A DNA stretch of 64,000 bases from Bacillus haynesii. GTDB taxonomy: Bacteria; Bacillota; Bacilli; Bacillales; Bacillaceae. The position numbers and the translations under genes are program-made. Each line of letters starts with the position of its first letter. The first letter of the stretch is position 1. The notes under the pieces are model-generated. The model was not told where the DNA came from and ran no database searches. It saw nothing but the letters and a program-made list of their open reading frames with translations. The DNA is taken from positions 310,001 through 374,000 of the forward strand of contig NZ_MRBL01000007.1 of NCBI RefSeq assembly GCF_001969855.1, read 5' to 3'. Shown piece by piece: positions 15,621-23,823 of the stretch.

Positions 15621-17909
15621 TTATACAGTCTGAGCCAGTTTGCCTCTTGCTTGTTTGGCTGCTTCAACCATATTCTTAAGCGCTGCGATCGTTTCTTCAG
15701 GCTGTCTCGTTTTTAAACCGCAGTCAGGGTTGACCCAGAAGCGATCAGCCGGGCAGACTTTCAGCGCGTCTTCTATGATCGTGAGCATTTCATCGCTGGA
15801 AGGGACGCGAGGGCTGTGAATATCATATACGCCAAGCCCGAGACCTTTCAGGTAAGGGTGCTGTTCCAGATAATCAAGGAATCCGCCGTGGCTTCTGCTG
15901 TGCTCGATCGTGATAACGTCTGCGTCAAGATCTTCGATCGCGTCTACGATATCTTCAAAGTTGCTGTAGCACATATGCGTATGGATCTGCGTCGTATCTT
16001 CCACGGATGAAGTGGACAGTCTGAACGCTTCGGCAGCCCATTTGAGATACTCGTTCCAATCCCGTTCTTTAAGCGGCAGGCCTTCTCTCAAGGCCGGTTC
16101 ATCGACCTGGATGATTTGAATGCCTGCTTTTTCAAGCGCCTCAACCTCTTTGCGGAGGGCACAGGCGATTTGGAAGGCAATCTCTTTTCTCGGCAGGTCA
16201 TAGCGGGCAAAGGACCAGTTTAAAATGGTAACAGGCCCTGTCAGCATGCCCTTGACTTTCTTCGAGGTCAAGGATTGGGCATAAACTGTTTCTTTTACCG
16301 TCATCGGCTCTTTAAACTCGACATCTCCGTAGATGACCGGCGGCCGGACGCAGCGGGAACCGTATGACTGAACCCAAGCGTATTTGGTAAAGGCGAATCC
16401 TCCAAGCTTTTCGCCAAAATACTCAACCATGTCGGTCCGTTCGAATTCTCCGTGAACGAGAACGTCAAGTCCGAGATCTTCCTGAATGTCAATCCATTTC
16501 TTTGTTTCTGTCTGAATAAATGCTTCATACTGCTCGTCGGACCATTCTTTTTTCCGCCATTTTTGCCGTGCGCTCCGCACTTCCGCCGTCTGCGGGAAGC
16601 TGCCGATCGTTGTTGTCGGCAATAGGGGAAGTCCGAGAGATTCATTTTGGATCCGCAGTCTTTCTTCAAAAGCTGTCGGGCGTTTAAAGTCTTCCTCAGT
16701 CAGCTTGTTCCTTTCTTCGGCAAAGGCCGAATTTGTCGCTGCACCGTACTGTTTGAGAGCTTGAAGGTGTCCGTGAGCTTCATCGATTTCCGCTTGGATG
16801 GCCGCTTTTCCGGAAACAAGTCCGTTTTTCAGCAGTGTAAGCTCCAGAAGCTTTTCTTTTGCAAAAGATAAACCGTTCAGGAGATCATCGGCAAGATGTT
16901 CGCCCGGGTGTTTTGCGACAGGGACGTGAAGCAGGCTGTTTGAAGGCTGAATCCAGACTTCGTCAACGCCCGCTCTCTGGATCAGCTCATGCGTCAGGTC
17001 CAGGCGCTCTTCGAGATTGGCTTTCCAAATGTTGCGTCCGTCTAAAATGCCGGCGGCAAGGACTTTGTCTTTAGGAAAACCGTGCGCTTTTAGATGTTCG
17101 AAGTTTTTCCCTTTATCATGAACAAAATCAAGACCGATTCCGGCGACAGGAAATGATATCAGCTCTTCATAAGCATCAACCGAGTCAAAATAGGTTTGCA
17201 GAAGGATATTCAGTCCAGGGACTTCCTCTGTGATCGTCTGATAGATTTCTTTGACAGCAGCCGCTTCTTCAGGTGAAGCCGTCACAAGAGCAGGCTCGTC
17301 GATTTGCACCCATTTAACGCCTTCCTGCTCAAGCTCTTTCAGAACCTGGATGTAAAGAGGTGTCATTTGGTTATAAATATCTTTGATATCTTGTTGTTCA
17401 TAGCCTTTTGCAAGGGCTACGAAAGTGTAAAGCCCGAGTATGACGGGCTTCGTTTCTGTTCCCAATGCTGCTTTTGCTCTTTGGTAATCTTCAAGCGGTT
17501 TGTTTCTTGTCACGCGGTATTGTGCGCCTTTTTCATATTCAGGCACAATATAATGGTAGTTTGTGTTAAACCATTTTGTCATTTCACACGATACAGCATC
17601 TTTCGTGCCTCTCGCCATTGCGAAATAAGTATCTAACGGATCATTTACATCCTTGAATCTTTTTGGAATCCAGTTGAACATCACCGCCGTGTCAAGAACA
17701 TGGTCGTACAGGGTAAAGTCGGAAACCGGTATGATATCGATTTGCTGATCAAGCTGAGTCTGGAGCGCTGCTAAAAATTGATCGTCGATTTCTTTTAAAA
17801 AGGTCTCACGGTCAGTGTTTCCTTTCCAATAAGCCTCAAGCGATTTTTTCCATTCTCTGTTCAAGCCGATTCTTGGAAATCCCAAGCTGCTCGTTTTTAC
17901 ATTAGTCAT
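15621..17909 (-). CDS. metE: Cobalamin-independent methionine synthase MetE
   Basis: 762 residues from the ATG at 17909, set by AAAGGAGGAGACC upstream; a 13-residue longer frame lacks a ribosome site. Two TIM-barrel halves are visible: N-terminal [16 protein letters not shown] and C-terminal [12 protein letters not shown]. Zn ligands are in [10 protein letters not shown] (His, Cys) and [10 protein letters not shown] (Cys). It transfers methyl from 5-methyl-THF-glutamate to homocysteine without B12. Expression is evidently governed by the cobalamin riboswitch in its 340-nt leader, so it would be shut off when B12 is available. Confidence 0.97.
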   Translation of the reverse strand: MTNVKTSSLGFPRIGLNREWKKSLEAYWKGNTDRETFLKEIDDQFLAALQTQLDQQIDIIPVSDFTLYDHVLDTAVMFNWIPKRFKDVNDPLDTYFAMARGTKDAVSCEMTKWFNTNYHYIVPEYEKGAQYRVTRNKPLEDYQRAKAALGTETKPVILGLYTFVALAKGYEQQDIKDIYNQMTPLYIQVLKELEQEGVKWVQIDEPALVTASPEEAAAVKEIYQTITEEVPGLNILLQTYFDSVDAYEELISFPVAGIGLDFVHDKGKNFEHLKAHGFPKDKVLAAGILDGRNIWKANLEERLDLTHELIQRAGVDEVWIQPSNSLLHVPVAKHPGEHLADDLLNGLSFAKEKLLELTLLKNGLVSGKAAIQAEIDEAHGHLQALKQYGAATNSAFAEERNKLTEEDFKRPTAFEERLRIQNESLGLPLLPTTTIGSFPQTAEVRSARQKWRKKEWSDEQYEAFIQTETKKWIDIQEDLGLDVLVHGEFERTDMVEYFGEKLGGFAFTKYAWVQSYGSRCVRPPVIYGDVEFKEPMTVKETVYAQSLTSKKVKGMLTGPVTILNWSFARYDLPRKEIAFQIACALRKEVEALEKAGIQIIQVDEPALREGLPLKERDWNEYLKWAAEAFRLSTSSVEDTTQIHTHMCYSNFEDIVDAIEDLDADVITIEHSRSHGGFLDYLEQHPYLKGLGLGVYDIHSPRVPSSDEMLTIIEDALKVCPADRFWVNPDCGLKTRQPEETIAALKNMVEAAKQARGKLAQTV

Positions 17910-17938
17910 TTCTGGTCTCCTCCTTTTAGTGTTCAATA

Positions 17939-17978
17939 AAAAAGACACTCACACTTCGGACAATGAGAAGGTGAATGC
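17939..17978 (-). terminator. Leader terminator between cobalamin riboswitch and metE
   Basis: On the minus strand CATTCACCTTC pairs with GAAGTGTGAGTG (one T:G pair) and is followed by TCTTTTTT. It ends 30 nt before the metE start, the expected place for riboswitch-controlled termination. Confidence 0.72.
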
Positions 17979-18061
17979 CTGAAAACAGCATGTTGCGAAC
18001 GAGAAATAAACGTAGCGATTGTTACGTCAACTCGAACACCTCCTATCGACCGTAGGTTGAT

Positions 18062-18242
18062 GGTGCGTCAGAACAGGCAGGTCTCCTGGCTCATGAATCG
18101 ACGGTTATTTCCCCCTTCCCGTATAGAAACAGTGGGTTTTATGAAATAACCTCCTCATTCACAGTGGCGGGACCGCGTTGGATTTTCACCAAACTTCCCT
18201 TTTAAAATCTAACCTCGTTAGATTACCATGTTCCCGGCGATG
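18062..18242 (-). ncRNA. Cobalamin (B12) riboswitch upstream of metE
   Basis: Read on the minus strand: AAAAGGGAAGTTTGGTGAAA, then GCGGTCCCGCCACTGTGAAT, an inner GGGAAGG segment and the B12 box GAGCCAGGAGACCTGCC (18075-18092). All core cobalamin aptamer elements are in order. It is known elsewhere that B12 switches repress metE where a B12-dependent MetH exists. B. subtilis metE instead uses a SAM (S-box) leader, and no S-box is visible here. Confidence 0.95.
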
Positions 18243-18256
18243 AAATTGTTTAGTAG

Positions 18257-18285
18257 ATTATATACCGCCACGATCTTTTAGTCAA
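18257..18285 (-). promoter_or_regulatory. metE leader promoter
   Basis: Minus strand TTGACT (18285-18280) and TATAAT (18262-18257) with a 17-nt spacer. Start predicted near 18250, just before the riboswitch. Confidence 0.78.
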
Positions 18286-18339
18286 AATAATTTTTGAATT
18301 CTTGCAATTAAAAAGATTCGGCCTTATCCTCGGCCATGA

Positions 18340-18374
18340 AAAAGGCCGCCGACATTGTCGGCAGCCTCCTTTAG
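18340..18374 (-). terminator. Intrinsic terminator of ispA
   Basis: Minus strand GGCTGCCGA-CAATG-TCGGCGGCC followed by TTTTTC, five bases after the ispA stop. Confidence 0.85.
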
Positions 18375-18378
18375 ACTG

Positions 18379-19332
18379 TTAAAGGGAAAGAAGTTTTGCT
18401 TCGCCGGCTTTTTCCGCCAGTACTTCCGGCGCTGACAAATATAAGAATCCGTTGCCGATCAGCGCTTTTGAGTAATCAAGAGGAAGGGTGCGGCGGATTA
18501 ACTGAGCATACAGTTCGGGTTCTGTCAGCTTCCGTTTAAACGCCTCTTCTTCAGCTGACTTGATGAGAGCGAGCGCGCCGCTGACGTGCGGTGTAGCCAT
18601 CGATGTTCCCGTCAGCTTTCCGTATTGATGATCAGGCAATGTAGAGAGGATTTCTTCTCCAGGTGCAACGAGGTCAATTTCTTTGTTCGCGTTTGAGAAT
18701 TCGGAAGACTCCCGCGTCAAAGATACGGACCCGACAGCGATGACTTCGTTGTATGCAGCCGGGTATGAGTATTCCTCTGTACGGTCATTGCCGTCGCCTT
18801 CGTTTCCTGCGGCGCAGACGACGAGCACTCCGCTTTTCACGGCGTTTGTCACCGCTTCTTTCAATTCCGGAACGTCGGCAGGTCCGCCGAGCGACATTGA
18901 AATGATATCGGCTTTTTGCTCGACGGCGTAGTTAATCCCGTTGATAATCCATTCATAATCCCCGCTGCCGTCTTCACCGCCGAGTACCTTGACGATCAAT
19001 AGGTTCGCTTCGGGTGCAACGCCGGAGATGCCTCCGTTTTGATCGTTTGCGGCAATCGTACCCGCCACATGGGTGCCATGTCCATTATAATCACGAAATT
19101 GATCTTCTTTTCCGTTGTCATCATTAGTAAAGTTTCTGCCTCCGATGATTCGGTCTGCCAAATCTGGATGGGTTGCGTCACAGCCTGTATCAAGCACTGC
19201 GACAGTGATATCTTTTCCTTTAAAACCTTGTGACCACAGCTCCGGTGCCTTAATCGCATCGATTCCTTCCGGCAGTTCGTTCACGTCCATCAGCTTTGTG
19301 TCAGTGACATAAGGAATTAATCGCATTTGCAT
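18379..19332 (-). CDS. ispA: Intracellular subtilisin-like serine protease IspA
   Basis: 317 residues, no signal peptide, with the intracellular subtilisin inhibitory N-extension LIPY (residues 5-8). The catalytic triad is D48 (VAVLDTGCD), H85 (NGHGTHVAG) and S244 (GTSMATPH), with oxyanion N177 in AAGNEGDG. Such proteases are made late in growth as proforms, act as dimers, need Ca2+, and degrade cytosolic proteins at sporulation. Start ATG lies 9 nt after AAGGAGGG. Neighbours are the same as in B. subtilis (metE, then mgtE). Confidence 0.95.
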   Translation of the reverse strand: MQMRLIPYVTDTKLMDVNELPEGIDAIKAPELWSQGFKGKDITVAVLDTGCDATHPDLADRIIGGRNFTNDDNGKEDQFRDYNGHGTHVAGTIAANDQNGGISGVAPEANLLIVKVLGGEDGSGDYEWIINGINYAVEQKADIISMSLGGPADVPELKEAVTNAVKSGVLVVCAAGNEGDGNDRTEEYSYPAAYNEVIAVGSVSLTRESSEFSNANKEIDLVAPGEEILSTLPDHQYGKLTGTSMATPHVSGALALIKSAEEEAFKRKLTEPELYAQLIRRTLPLDYSKALIGNGFLYLSAPEVLAEKAGEAKLLSL

Positions 19333-19624
19333 TTCAAAGCCCTCCTTGTTATATGCTGCTTTAGATGGGTTACAAGGTGCGTGATTCTATTGTAAAACAT
19401 TCACTTTGTTAAAAAAAGGTTCATTTGTATGAATTTTATGAAAAGTTAAAAAATATAGATAATAGAGGATAAAAGTCGAATAGCTGCGAACAATGCTGGA
19501 ATTGTAAGCAAAAAGACCTGTGAAAGCGGTGAAAGGGCGAGAGAATCACTAGATATATGAGATTTCGCTTCATCATATTATCCCGGCAAAAGGATATCCT
19601 ATTAAAAAAAGGAGTTGATACAGG

Positions 19625-19780
19625 GTGAAAGAACAAGAAGACGAAAAAAGAGACGAATTATCAATCGAGCAGGCGGAGTTTGTGCCACATCCAAAATATG
19701 AAGGAGAATACGCGCTTTTACTGCACGAAAACTATCACCTGCTGTCAAAGGACGACCTTGAACAGGAAAGCGAAAAATAA
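19625..19780 (+). CDS. Small acidic protein of unknown function
   Basis: 51 codons from GTG 19625 with AAAGGAG ten bases upstream: VKEQEDEKRDELSIEQAEFV, then a HPKYEGEYALLLHENYHLL segment. Very rich in Glu/Asp/Lys at both ends with a central aromatic stretch. Codon use looks like the host. No family recognised. It sits alone between ispA and the M-box. Confidence 0.5.
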   Translation: MKEQEDEKRDELSIEQAEFVPHPKYEGEYALLLHENYHLLSKDDLEQESEK

Positions 19781-19874
19781 GAACGGAGCTCGGCACCTCG
19801 GCGAAAGAGCTGGTTTAATTTTGACGAAAAAGGGAATCAACACATAATAGAGAGCATGAAAGTTGCTTTTCTTA

Positions 19875-19903
19875 TTGACAGTTATCCTTTTTTTCTGTAA
19901 TCT
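19875..19903 (+). promoter_or_regulatory. mgtE leader promoter
   Basis: TTGACA (19875-19880), 17-nt spacer, TAATCT (19898-19903), starting the transcript just before the M-box. A second weaker TTGACG/CATAAT pair lies at 19821-19848. Confidence 0.65.
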
Positions 19904-19914
19904 CATTGTGTCCG

Positions 19915-20095
19915 GTAAATACAGCTCTTCGTTAGGTGAGGCTCCTGTATGGAGATACGCTGCTGCCCAAAAATGTCCAAAGACGCCAATGGGTCAACAG
20001 AAATCATCGATCTAAGGTGATTTTTAATGCAGCTGGCATGCTGCCTATGCCATACAGTGCTAAAGCTCTACGATGGAAGGCGTTAGGGTTTTATT
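19915..20095 (+). ncRNA. Magnesium riboswitch (M-box / ykoK leader)
   Basis: Contains the M-box core: CTTCGTTAGGTGAGGCTCCT, ACGCTGCTGCCCAAAAATGT, AAAGACGCCAATGGGTCAAC and the 3' segment with GCTAAAGCTCTACGATGG. It senses Mg2+ and terminates transcription of mgtE when Mg2+ is plentiful, as in B. subtilis. Confidence 0.94.
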
Positions 20096-20106
20096 TTGTA
20101 TGGCTT

Positions 20107-20141
20107 TTAACACCTTCATTTCGATGAATAGGTGTTTTTTT
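20107..20141 (+). terminator. M-box controlled terminator
   Basis: AACACCTTCATTTCG / ATGAATAGGTGTT hairpin followed by a T-rich run. Confidence 0.88.
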
Positions 20142-20189
20142 ATTTTTTGAGGAAAGTGAACTTTCCGTATTAATCAAGGAGGTGGAAGT

Positions 20190-20312
20190 ATGGATTCTCC
20201 CCATTCGAGGCGGTTTAAACATACGAGAAATATTTTACAGCAGCACACATTGATTAATGAGGAGATCCTTATACTTCACCCCTTTTGCTATGGTGATATA
20301 AGGATCTCCTGA
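20190..20312 (+). CDS. Possible 40-residue leader peptide between M-box and mgtE
   Basis: ATG 20190 lies 7 nt after a near-perfect AAGGAGGTGG. The frame encodes MDSPHSRRFKHTRNILQQHT, then a stretch ending CYGDIRIS, and stops at 20310-20312, only four bases before the mgtE ribosome site. The last third of the ORF forms a very stable hairpin (20260-20310). No similarity recognised. The position suggests a cis-acting leader ORF affecting mgtE translation; being a real stable protein is less likely. Confidence 0.45.
   Translation: MDSPHSRRFKHTRNILQQHTLINEEILILHPFCYGDIRIS
20260..20310 (+). repeat. 14-bp inverted repeat (strong hairpin) before mgtE
   Basis: AGGAGATCCTTATA (20260-20273) pairs perfectly with TATAAGGATCTCCT (20297-20310). 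Inside it TCACC pairs with GGTGA around an 11-nt loop. No T run follows, so it is not a normal terminator. It lies wholly inside the leader ORF and ends 6 nt before the mgtE ribosome site. Confidence 0.85.
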
Positions 20313-20332
20313 AAAGGGAGGTACAGATTGCC

Positions 20333-21688
20333 ATGGTCAAAAACATGACATATGATGAACTGATTTTACGGATTATTATTTTGCTGAGAGACGGAAAACG
20401 AAAAGAGTTTCAAAGCGTTTTAGAAGAACTGCAGCCTTATGATATGGCGATTCTGTTTAAGGAAATGCCCGAAAAGCACCGCGGCCGGTATCTGTCTTTT
20501 TTAACGGTAGAAGACATTACCGATCTCATGGGCGAACTTGACAGAGAAGAGCAGCTTGTCGTTCTGAACAAGGTCGGCAAAGAAAAGGCGATCCATGTGA
20601 TGAATAAAATGGACAACGACGACCTTGCCGCGCTCTTCGAGGAAATGGATCCCGAGCTGAAAGACCAGCTTCTTTCCAGCATGGAAGCGGAAGAATCTGA
20701 AGCGGTCCGCGTTCTGATGAACTACCCGCCTGAAACAGCGGGAAGAATCATGACAAACCGCTATGTCTGGATTCCACAGCATTACACGGTAAAAGAAGCG
20801 GTCGTCAAGCTGAAAAGCTTTGCGGAAATCGCAGAGTCCATCAACTATTTATACGTTATCAATGAACAAAAACAGCTTGTCGGAGTTATCTCATACCGGG
20901 ATCTTATTTTGGCAGAACCCGATGAGAAGGTTCAGGAATTAATGTTTACAAGGGTCATATCGGCGGACGCTCTTCAAGATCAGGAAGAAGTCGCAAGGCT
21001 TATCGAGCGGTACGACTTTCTGGCGATTCCCGTAGTAGAAAAAAACCATGAGCTTGTCGGGATCGTAACGGTCGATGACATTATTGACATCGTCATCCAG
21101 GAAGCGAATGAAGACTACGAAAAATTTGCTGCATCAGGTAAAGCGATCACGTTTGATACAAAATCGTATGTCGCTGCATATCGACGTCTGCCGTGGCTGA
21201 TTTTGCTTCTGTTCATCGGTTTGATCTCAGGAAGCATCATGAGCTATTTTGAAGACACGCTGCAGCAGGTTGTCGCATTGGCTTTTTTTATGCCGATGAT
21301 CGCAGGAATGACGGGTAACACCGGAACACAGTCCCTCGCTGTCGTCATCAGAGGGCTGTCAAAAGAAGAGCTCAATAAAAAAACGATTTTCCGCTTGATT
21401 TTCCGGGAGCTCAGGGCCGGCATTATTATCGGCCTTGTGTGTGCGGTCGTGATTACAGGAATCGCGATTGTGTGGCAGGGGAATCTGCTGCTCGGATTTG
21501 TAGTAGGGACTTCGCTCTTTGCCACTCTGATCATCGGAACGATGGCGGGAACGATCGTCCCGATCATCCTTCACAAGTGCAATGTCGACCCTGCAATTGC
21601 ATCGGGTCCGCTGATCACAACATTAAATGACATTTTGTCACTGTTGATCTACTTCGGTATTGCAACTGCATTCATTCATTCGCTGTAA
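20333..21688 (+). CDS. mgtE: Magnesium transporter MgtE
   Basis: 451 residues. N-terminal MgtE helical domain (residues ~10-125: EELQPYDMAILFKEMPEKHRG... NKMDNDDLAALFEEMDPE), two CBS domains (~135-255; VDDIIDIV ends the second), a plug helix, then five membrane helices from ~285 (RLPWLILLLFIGLISGSIM) with the pore motif GNTGTQSLAVVIRGL. Mg2+ channel gated by cytosolic Mg2+. Upstream are an M-box, its terminator, and a leader ORF with a hairpin, so at least one control layer is clear. B. subtilis MgtE (YkoK) has the same length. Confidence 0.96.
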   Translation: MVKNMTYDELILRIIILLRDGKRKEFQSVLEELQPYDMAILFKEMPEKHRGRYLSFLTVEDITDLMGELDREEQLVVLNKVGKEKAIHVMNKMDNDDLAALFEEMDPELKDQLLSSMEAEESEAVRVLMNYPPETAGRIMTNRYVWIPQHYTVKEAVVKLKSFAEIAESINYLYVINEQKQLVGVISYRDLILAEPDEKVQELMFTRVISADALQDQEEVARLIERYDFLAIPVVEKNHELVGIVTVDDIIDIVIQEANEDYEKFAASGKAITFDTKSYVAAYRRLPWLILLLFIGLISGSIMSYFEDTLQQVVALAFFMPMIAGMTGNTGTQSLAVVIRGLSKEELNKKTIFRLIFRELRAGIIIGLVCAVVITGIAIVWQGNLLLGFVVGTSLFATLIIGTMAGTIVPIILHKCNVDPAIASGPLITTLNDILSLLIYFGIATAFIHSL

Positions 21689-21692
21689 GCAG

Positions 21693-21721
21693 CAGCCCTC
21701 CTTTTTTGGAGGGTTTTTTGC
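21693..21721 (+). terminator. Intrinsic terminator of mgtE
   Basis: CCCTCC-TTTTTT-GGAGGG followed by TTTTTT. Confidence 0.85.
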
Positions 21722-21776
21722 TTGCCAGAATCCGTAAAAGCCTTTATATTTTAGGCAGAGATCAGGGGGGATTGGT

Positions 21777-22184
21777 ATGAGAAAGATTGCAGCTGTGCTG
21801 ATTTGTTTAGCCGTTGCAATGATTGTTGCCGGTTGTCAGAATGAAGATGAAGGAAAAGACAGGCGGCTCGCCGCAGTTGAGGATATGCTTGAGGCGATAT
21901 TGGACGATGATTTATCAAAGATGAAGCGGTTGTACGTGGAAGGCGCAAACCCTTCTCCGGAAACAATCCTGAAAGACAAACAGAAATGGGGAATTTCCGG
22001 GCTTGATGCTGCTGATTTTCAAATTTCTGAAGCGAGCATCCATGTGTTTCATGCCGCTTACAAGATGGAAAATACCGGTCAGCCCGGAACGATCGCGTTT
22101 CGGATACGCAATGATCCGGATAAAGGCGTTATGATTGATTTCATTGGATACATAAAGGAAACGAAAAAGCAGGAAATCAGGTGA
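21777..22184 (+). CDS. Putative lipoprotein
   Basis: 135 residues. The N-terminus is a lipoprotein signal ending AMIVAGC (Cys 20). The mature part is acidic and contains a helical EDMLEAILDDDLSKMKRLY region and a C-terminal beta-rich region (FRIRNDPDKGVMIDFIGYI). No family recognised. Located between mgtE and tnrA and separated from tnrA by a strong terminator. Confidence 0.7.
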   Translation: MRKIAAVLICLAVAMIVAGCQNEDEGKDRRLAAVEDMLEAILDDDLSKMKRLYVEGANPSPETILKDKQKWGISGLDAADFQISEASIHVFHAAYKMENTGQPGTIAFRIRNDPDKGVMIDFIGYIKETKKQEIR

Positions 22185-22219
22185 CGAATCATCCGGAGAG
22201 AATGATTCGTTTTTTTTTA
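22183..22219. terminator. Shared terminator of the lipoprotein gene and tnrA
   Basis: ACGAATCAT...ATGATTCGT stem followed by T8 on the plus strand. It overlaps the tnrA 3' end. Confidence 0.78.
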
Positions 22220-22549
22220 GCGGTTTTTGTATTTAAAATGAGCGTTAAGCTGTCCTTCGAGCATTTTCTTTCTGAGCTGCTGGTCATTTTTCAGCCTCTG
22301 TTCTTTTTTGCGCATATCTTTGAGGATTTCAGCCGTCTGAACACCGTCTTCCCGCTTGTTTGCGATTTCCATCAGCCGTTCGACGTCAGCGAAGGAATAT
22401 TTGCGCGTGCCTCTTGAAGAGCGCTGCGGATAGATCAGCTTGCGTTCTTCGTAATAGCGGATCTGCCTGACCGACAGACCCGTCAGCTCGCTGACAATGC
22501 CAATTGAAATCACTTTTTTATCTTTATAAGAAAGATCTTCGACTGTCAT
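22217..22549 (-). CDS. tnrA: Nitrogen-limitation regulator TnrA
   Basis: 110 residues, MerR family. The helix-turn-helix and wing are in SIGIVSELTGLSVRQIRYYE and KLIYPQRSSRGTRKYSFADV. The C-terminus KKMLEGQLNAHFKYKNR matches the segment through which feedback-inhibited glutamine synthetase and GlnK control TnrA. Length and sequence closely match the B. subtilis protein. A TnrA box sits 65-81 bp upstream of the start, consistent with autoactivation under nitrogen limitation. Confidence 0.96.
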   Translation of the reverse strand: MTVEDLSYKDKKVISIGIVSELTGLSVRQIRYYEERKLIYPQRSSRGTRKYSFADVERLMEIANKREDGVQTAEILKDMRKKEQRLKNDQQLRKKMLEGQLNAHFKYKNR

Positions 22550-22578
22550 TTTCCCACCCCTAAGATGACTTTTTTTGT

Positions 22579-22630
22579 ATTATATAAGAAAACGCGCGAA
22601 AAAACCTGACGTTTGTCAGAAAATCTAACA
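22579..22630 (-). promoter_or_regulatory. tnrA promoter with TnrA box
   Basis: The TnrA site TGTCAGAAAATCTAACA (22614-22630) matches the TGTNA-N7-TNACA consensus. The minus-strand TATAAT (22584-22579) places the start near 22572, putting the box centre about 50 bp upstream, the usual position for TnrA activation. Confidence 0.85.
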
Positions 22631-22740
22631 TTGTTAAAAAACTTTTTAAAAAACCACGGAAGAAAAGTTTACAGGAACCATGCAAGGGGTAAAAGTGTTT
22701 TGTATGCTGTAGGTACAGACTGATGAGGGGGAATCGTTGG

Positions 22741-22896
22741 ATGAAGGAACACAAAGCAGTCTCACTCGCCAAAGAAATCGTTGCTTTAGACAATAAGAGA
22801 GACGAATTGCTCGAGACATTAATGAAGCTTGCCGGCAAGGATGCATTTCCGCTGCTGAGGGCGGTGCAGAACGGCTTTTATCAAAAGTCCTCTTAA
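22741..22896 (+). CDS. ykzB: Small protein YkzB-like
   Basis: 51 residues from ATG 22741, nine bases after GAGGGG: MKEHKAVSLAKEIVALDNKR, then DELLETLMKLAGKDAFPLL. Amphipathic helical. The position opposite tnrA and before a second small gene matches B. subtilis ykzB-ykoL, transcribed divergently from tnrA. Gene name rests mainly on synteny and length. Function unknown. Confidence 0.65.
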   Translation: MKEHKAVSLAKEIVALDNKRDELLETLMKLAGKDAFPLLRAVQNGFYQKSS

Positions 22897-23002
22897 ATCT
22901 GAAAGGGGGAGTGAGAGAAAACTTTACACGGCCTTAAAGCTTGGTTAATAAATAAGGTCTATTCTTATAGTATACAATACGCGAAAATGAAAGGAGAAGA
23001 TC

Positions 23003-23182
23003 ATGAGCAGATTGTTAAAAAACGCTTTGGAAAAGGAAAGAAACCACTATTTAAAAAAACTGAGCTCACTCGGTGAGTATAATCAGGATGTTTTGCAGAG
23101 GATGACGATTACGGAGCTCAGAAATGAATATTTTTATTTTTTCCGGAAAAATAAAGCCCGTTTTCAAAATCGGCCATTTTGA
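23003..23182 (+). CDS. ykoL: Small basic protein, YkoL / FbpA-like
   Basis: 59 residues from ATG 23003, six bases after AAGGAG. The pattern LEKERNHYLKKLSSLGEY then LQRMTITELRNEYFYFF resembles the Fur-regulated basic protein family, in which the L..MT(L/I)TEL segment is conserved. Position after ykzB matches B. subtilis ykoL, a small gene reported there under PhoP/TnrA control. No Fur box was recognised. Its 3' end forms the left arm of the terminator. Confidence 0.65.
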   Translation: MSRLLKNALEKERNHYLKKLSSLGEYNQDVLQRMTITELRNEYFYFFRKNKARFQNRPF

Positions 23183-23202
23183 AAAAAACGGGCTTCTTTT
23201 TA
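23154..23202 (+). terminator. Terminator overlapping the end of the ykoL-like gene
   Basis: AAGCCCGTTTT...AAAACGGGCTT stem followed by CTTTTT; the left arm codes for the last residues of the protein. Confidence 0.8.
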
Positions 23203-23356
23203 ATATCTTAAAAAAAATAAGCAGGAGTTTTCTTTCGGATAACGAAAATATATACGTATAGAATATGGGAAAAGCATGGCCCTTTCTTTTTCTACATTTG
23301 TAAGGGTTTTCATTTCCCGGGTTCATTTTAAGAAAATAGTATAAGAGGTAGATGAT

Positions 23357-23818
23357 ATGAGACTTTCGTTTAATGAGGAAGAAGTTCACCGTGCTATGTC
23401 GCTGTACAAGGTTTTTGCCAGGGCTTTTAAAAGCGTTTCAGAACATAGTATTCGGGACAGCAAGGAACACGGCTTTAATCCTACAGAATTTGCTGTATTG
23501 GAGCTTTTGTATACGAGGGGAGCCCAAAAGCTGCAGCAAATCGGCTCGAGGCTGCTCCTTGTAAGCGGGAACGTAACCTATGTGATCGACAAACTGGAAA
23601 AAAACGGTTTCATCAAACGAGAGCAGGACCCGAAAGATAAACGGTCTGTCTATGCGAATTTGACGGAGAAGGGAAAGGCATATCTCGATGAGATTTATCC
23701 GATCCACTCCCTGAGAATTGCGCGGGCATTTTCAGGCCTGACAAAAGAAGAGCAGGAGCAGCTGATGGCCCTTCTGAAAAAAGCCGGAATCCACAGCCAG
23801 CACCTATTGTTTCGCTGA
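23357..23818 (+). CDS. ykoM: MarR-family regulator YkoM
   Basis: 153 residues. Winged helix: GFNPTEFAVLELLYTRGAQKLQQIG (helices 2-3), LVSGNVTYVIDKLEKNGFI (recognition), DPKDKRSVYANLTEKG (wing). It closely resembles MhqR encoded at 53.9 kb in this window, including the FNPTEFAVLELLY and LQQIG..(I/L)LL(V/A)SG blocks, so the two are paralogues. No conserved redox Cys. Target unknown. Convergent with ligD, with only five bases between stops. Confidence 0.88.
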   Translation: MRLSFNEEEVHRAMSLYKVFARAFKSVSEHSIRDSKEHGFNPTEFAVLELLYTRGAQKLQQIGSRLLLVSGNVTYVIDKLEKNGFIKREQDPKDKRSVYANLTEKGKAYLDEIYPIHSLRIARAFSGLTKEEQEQLMALLKKAGIHSQHLLFR

Positions 23819-23823
23819 AAAAG

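Noticed and set aside
19936-20127. 63-residue ORF in the mgtE leader
   Set aside because: Lies within the M-box aptamer and its terminator.
22181-22417. 78-residue plus-strand ORF over tnrA
   Set aside because: Shadow of tnrA, which has a clear match and ribosome site on the other strand.
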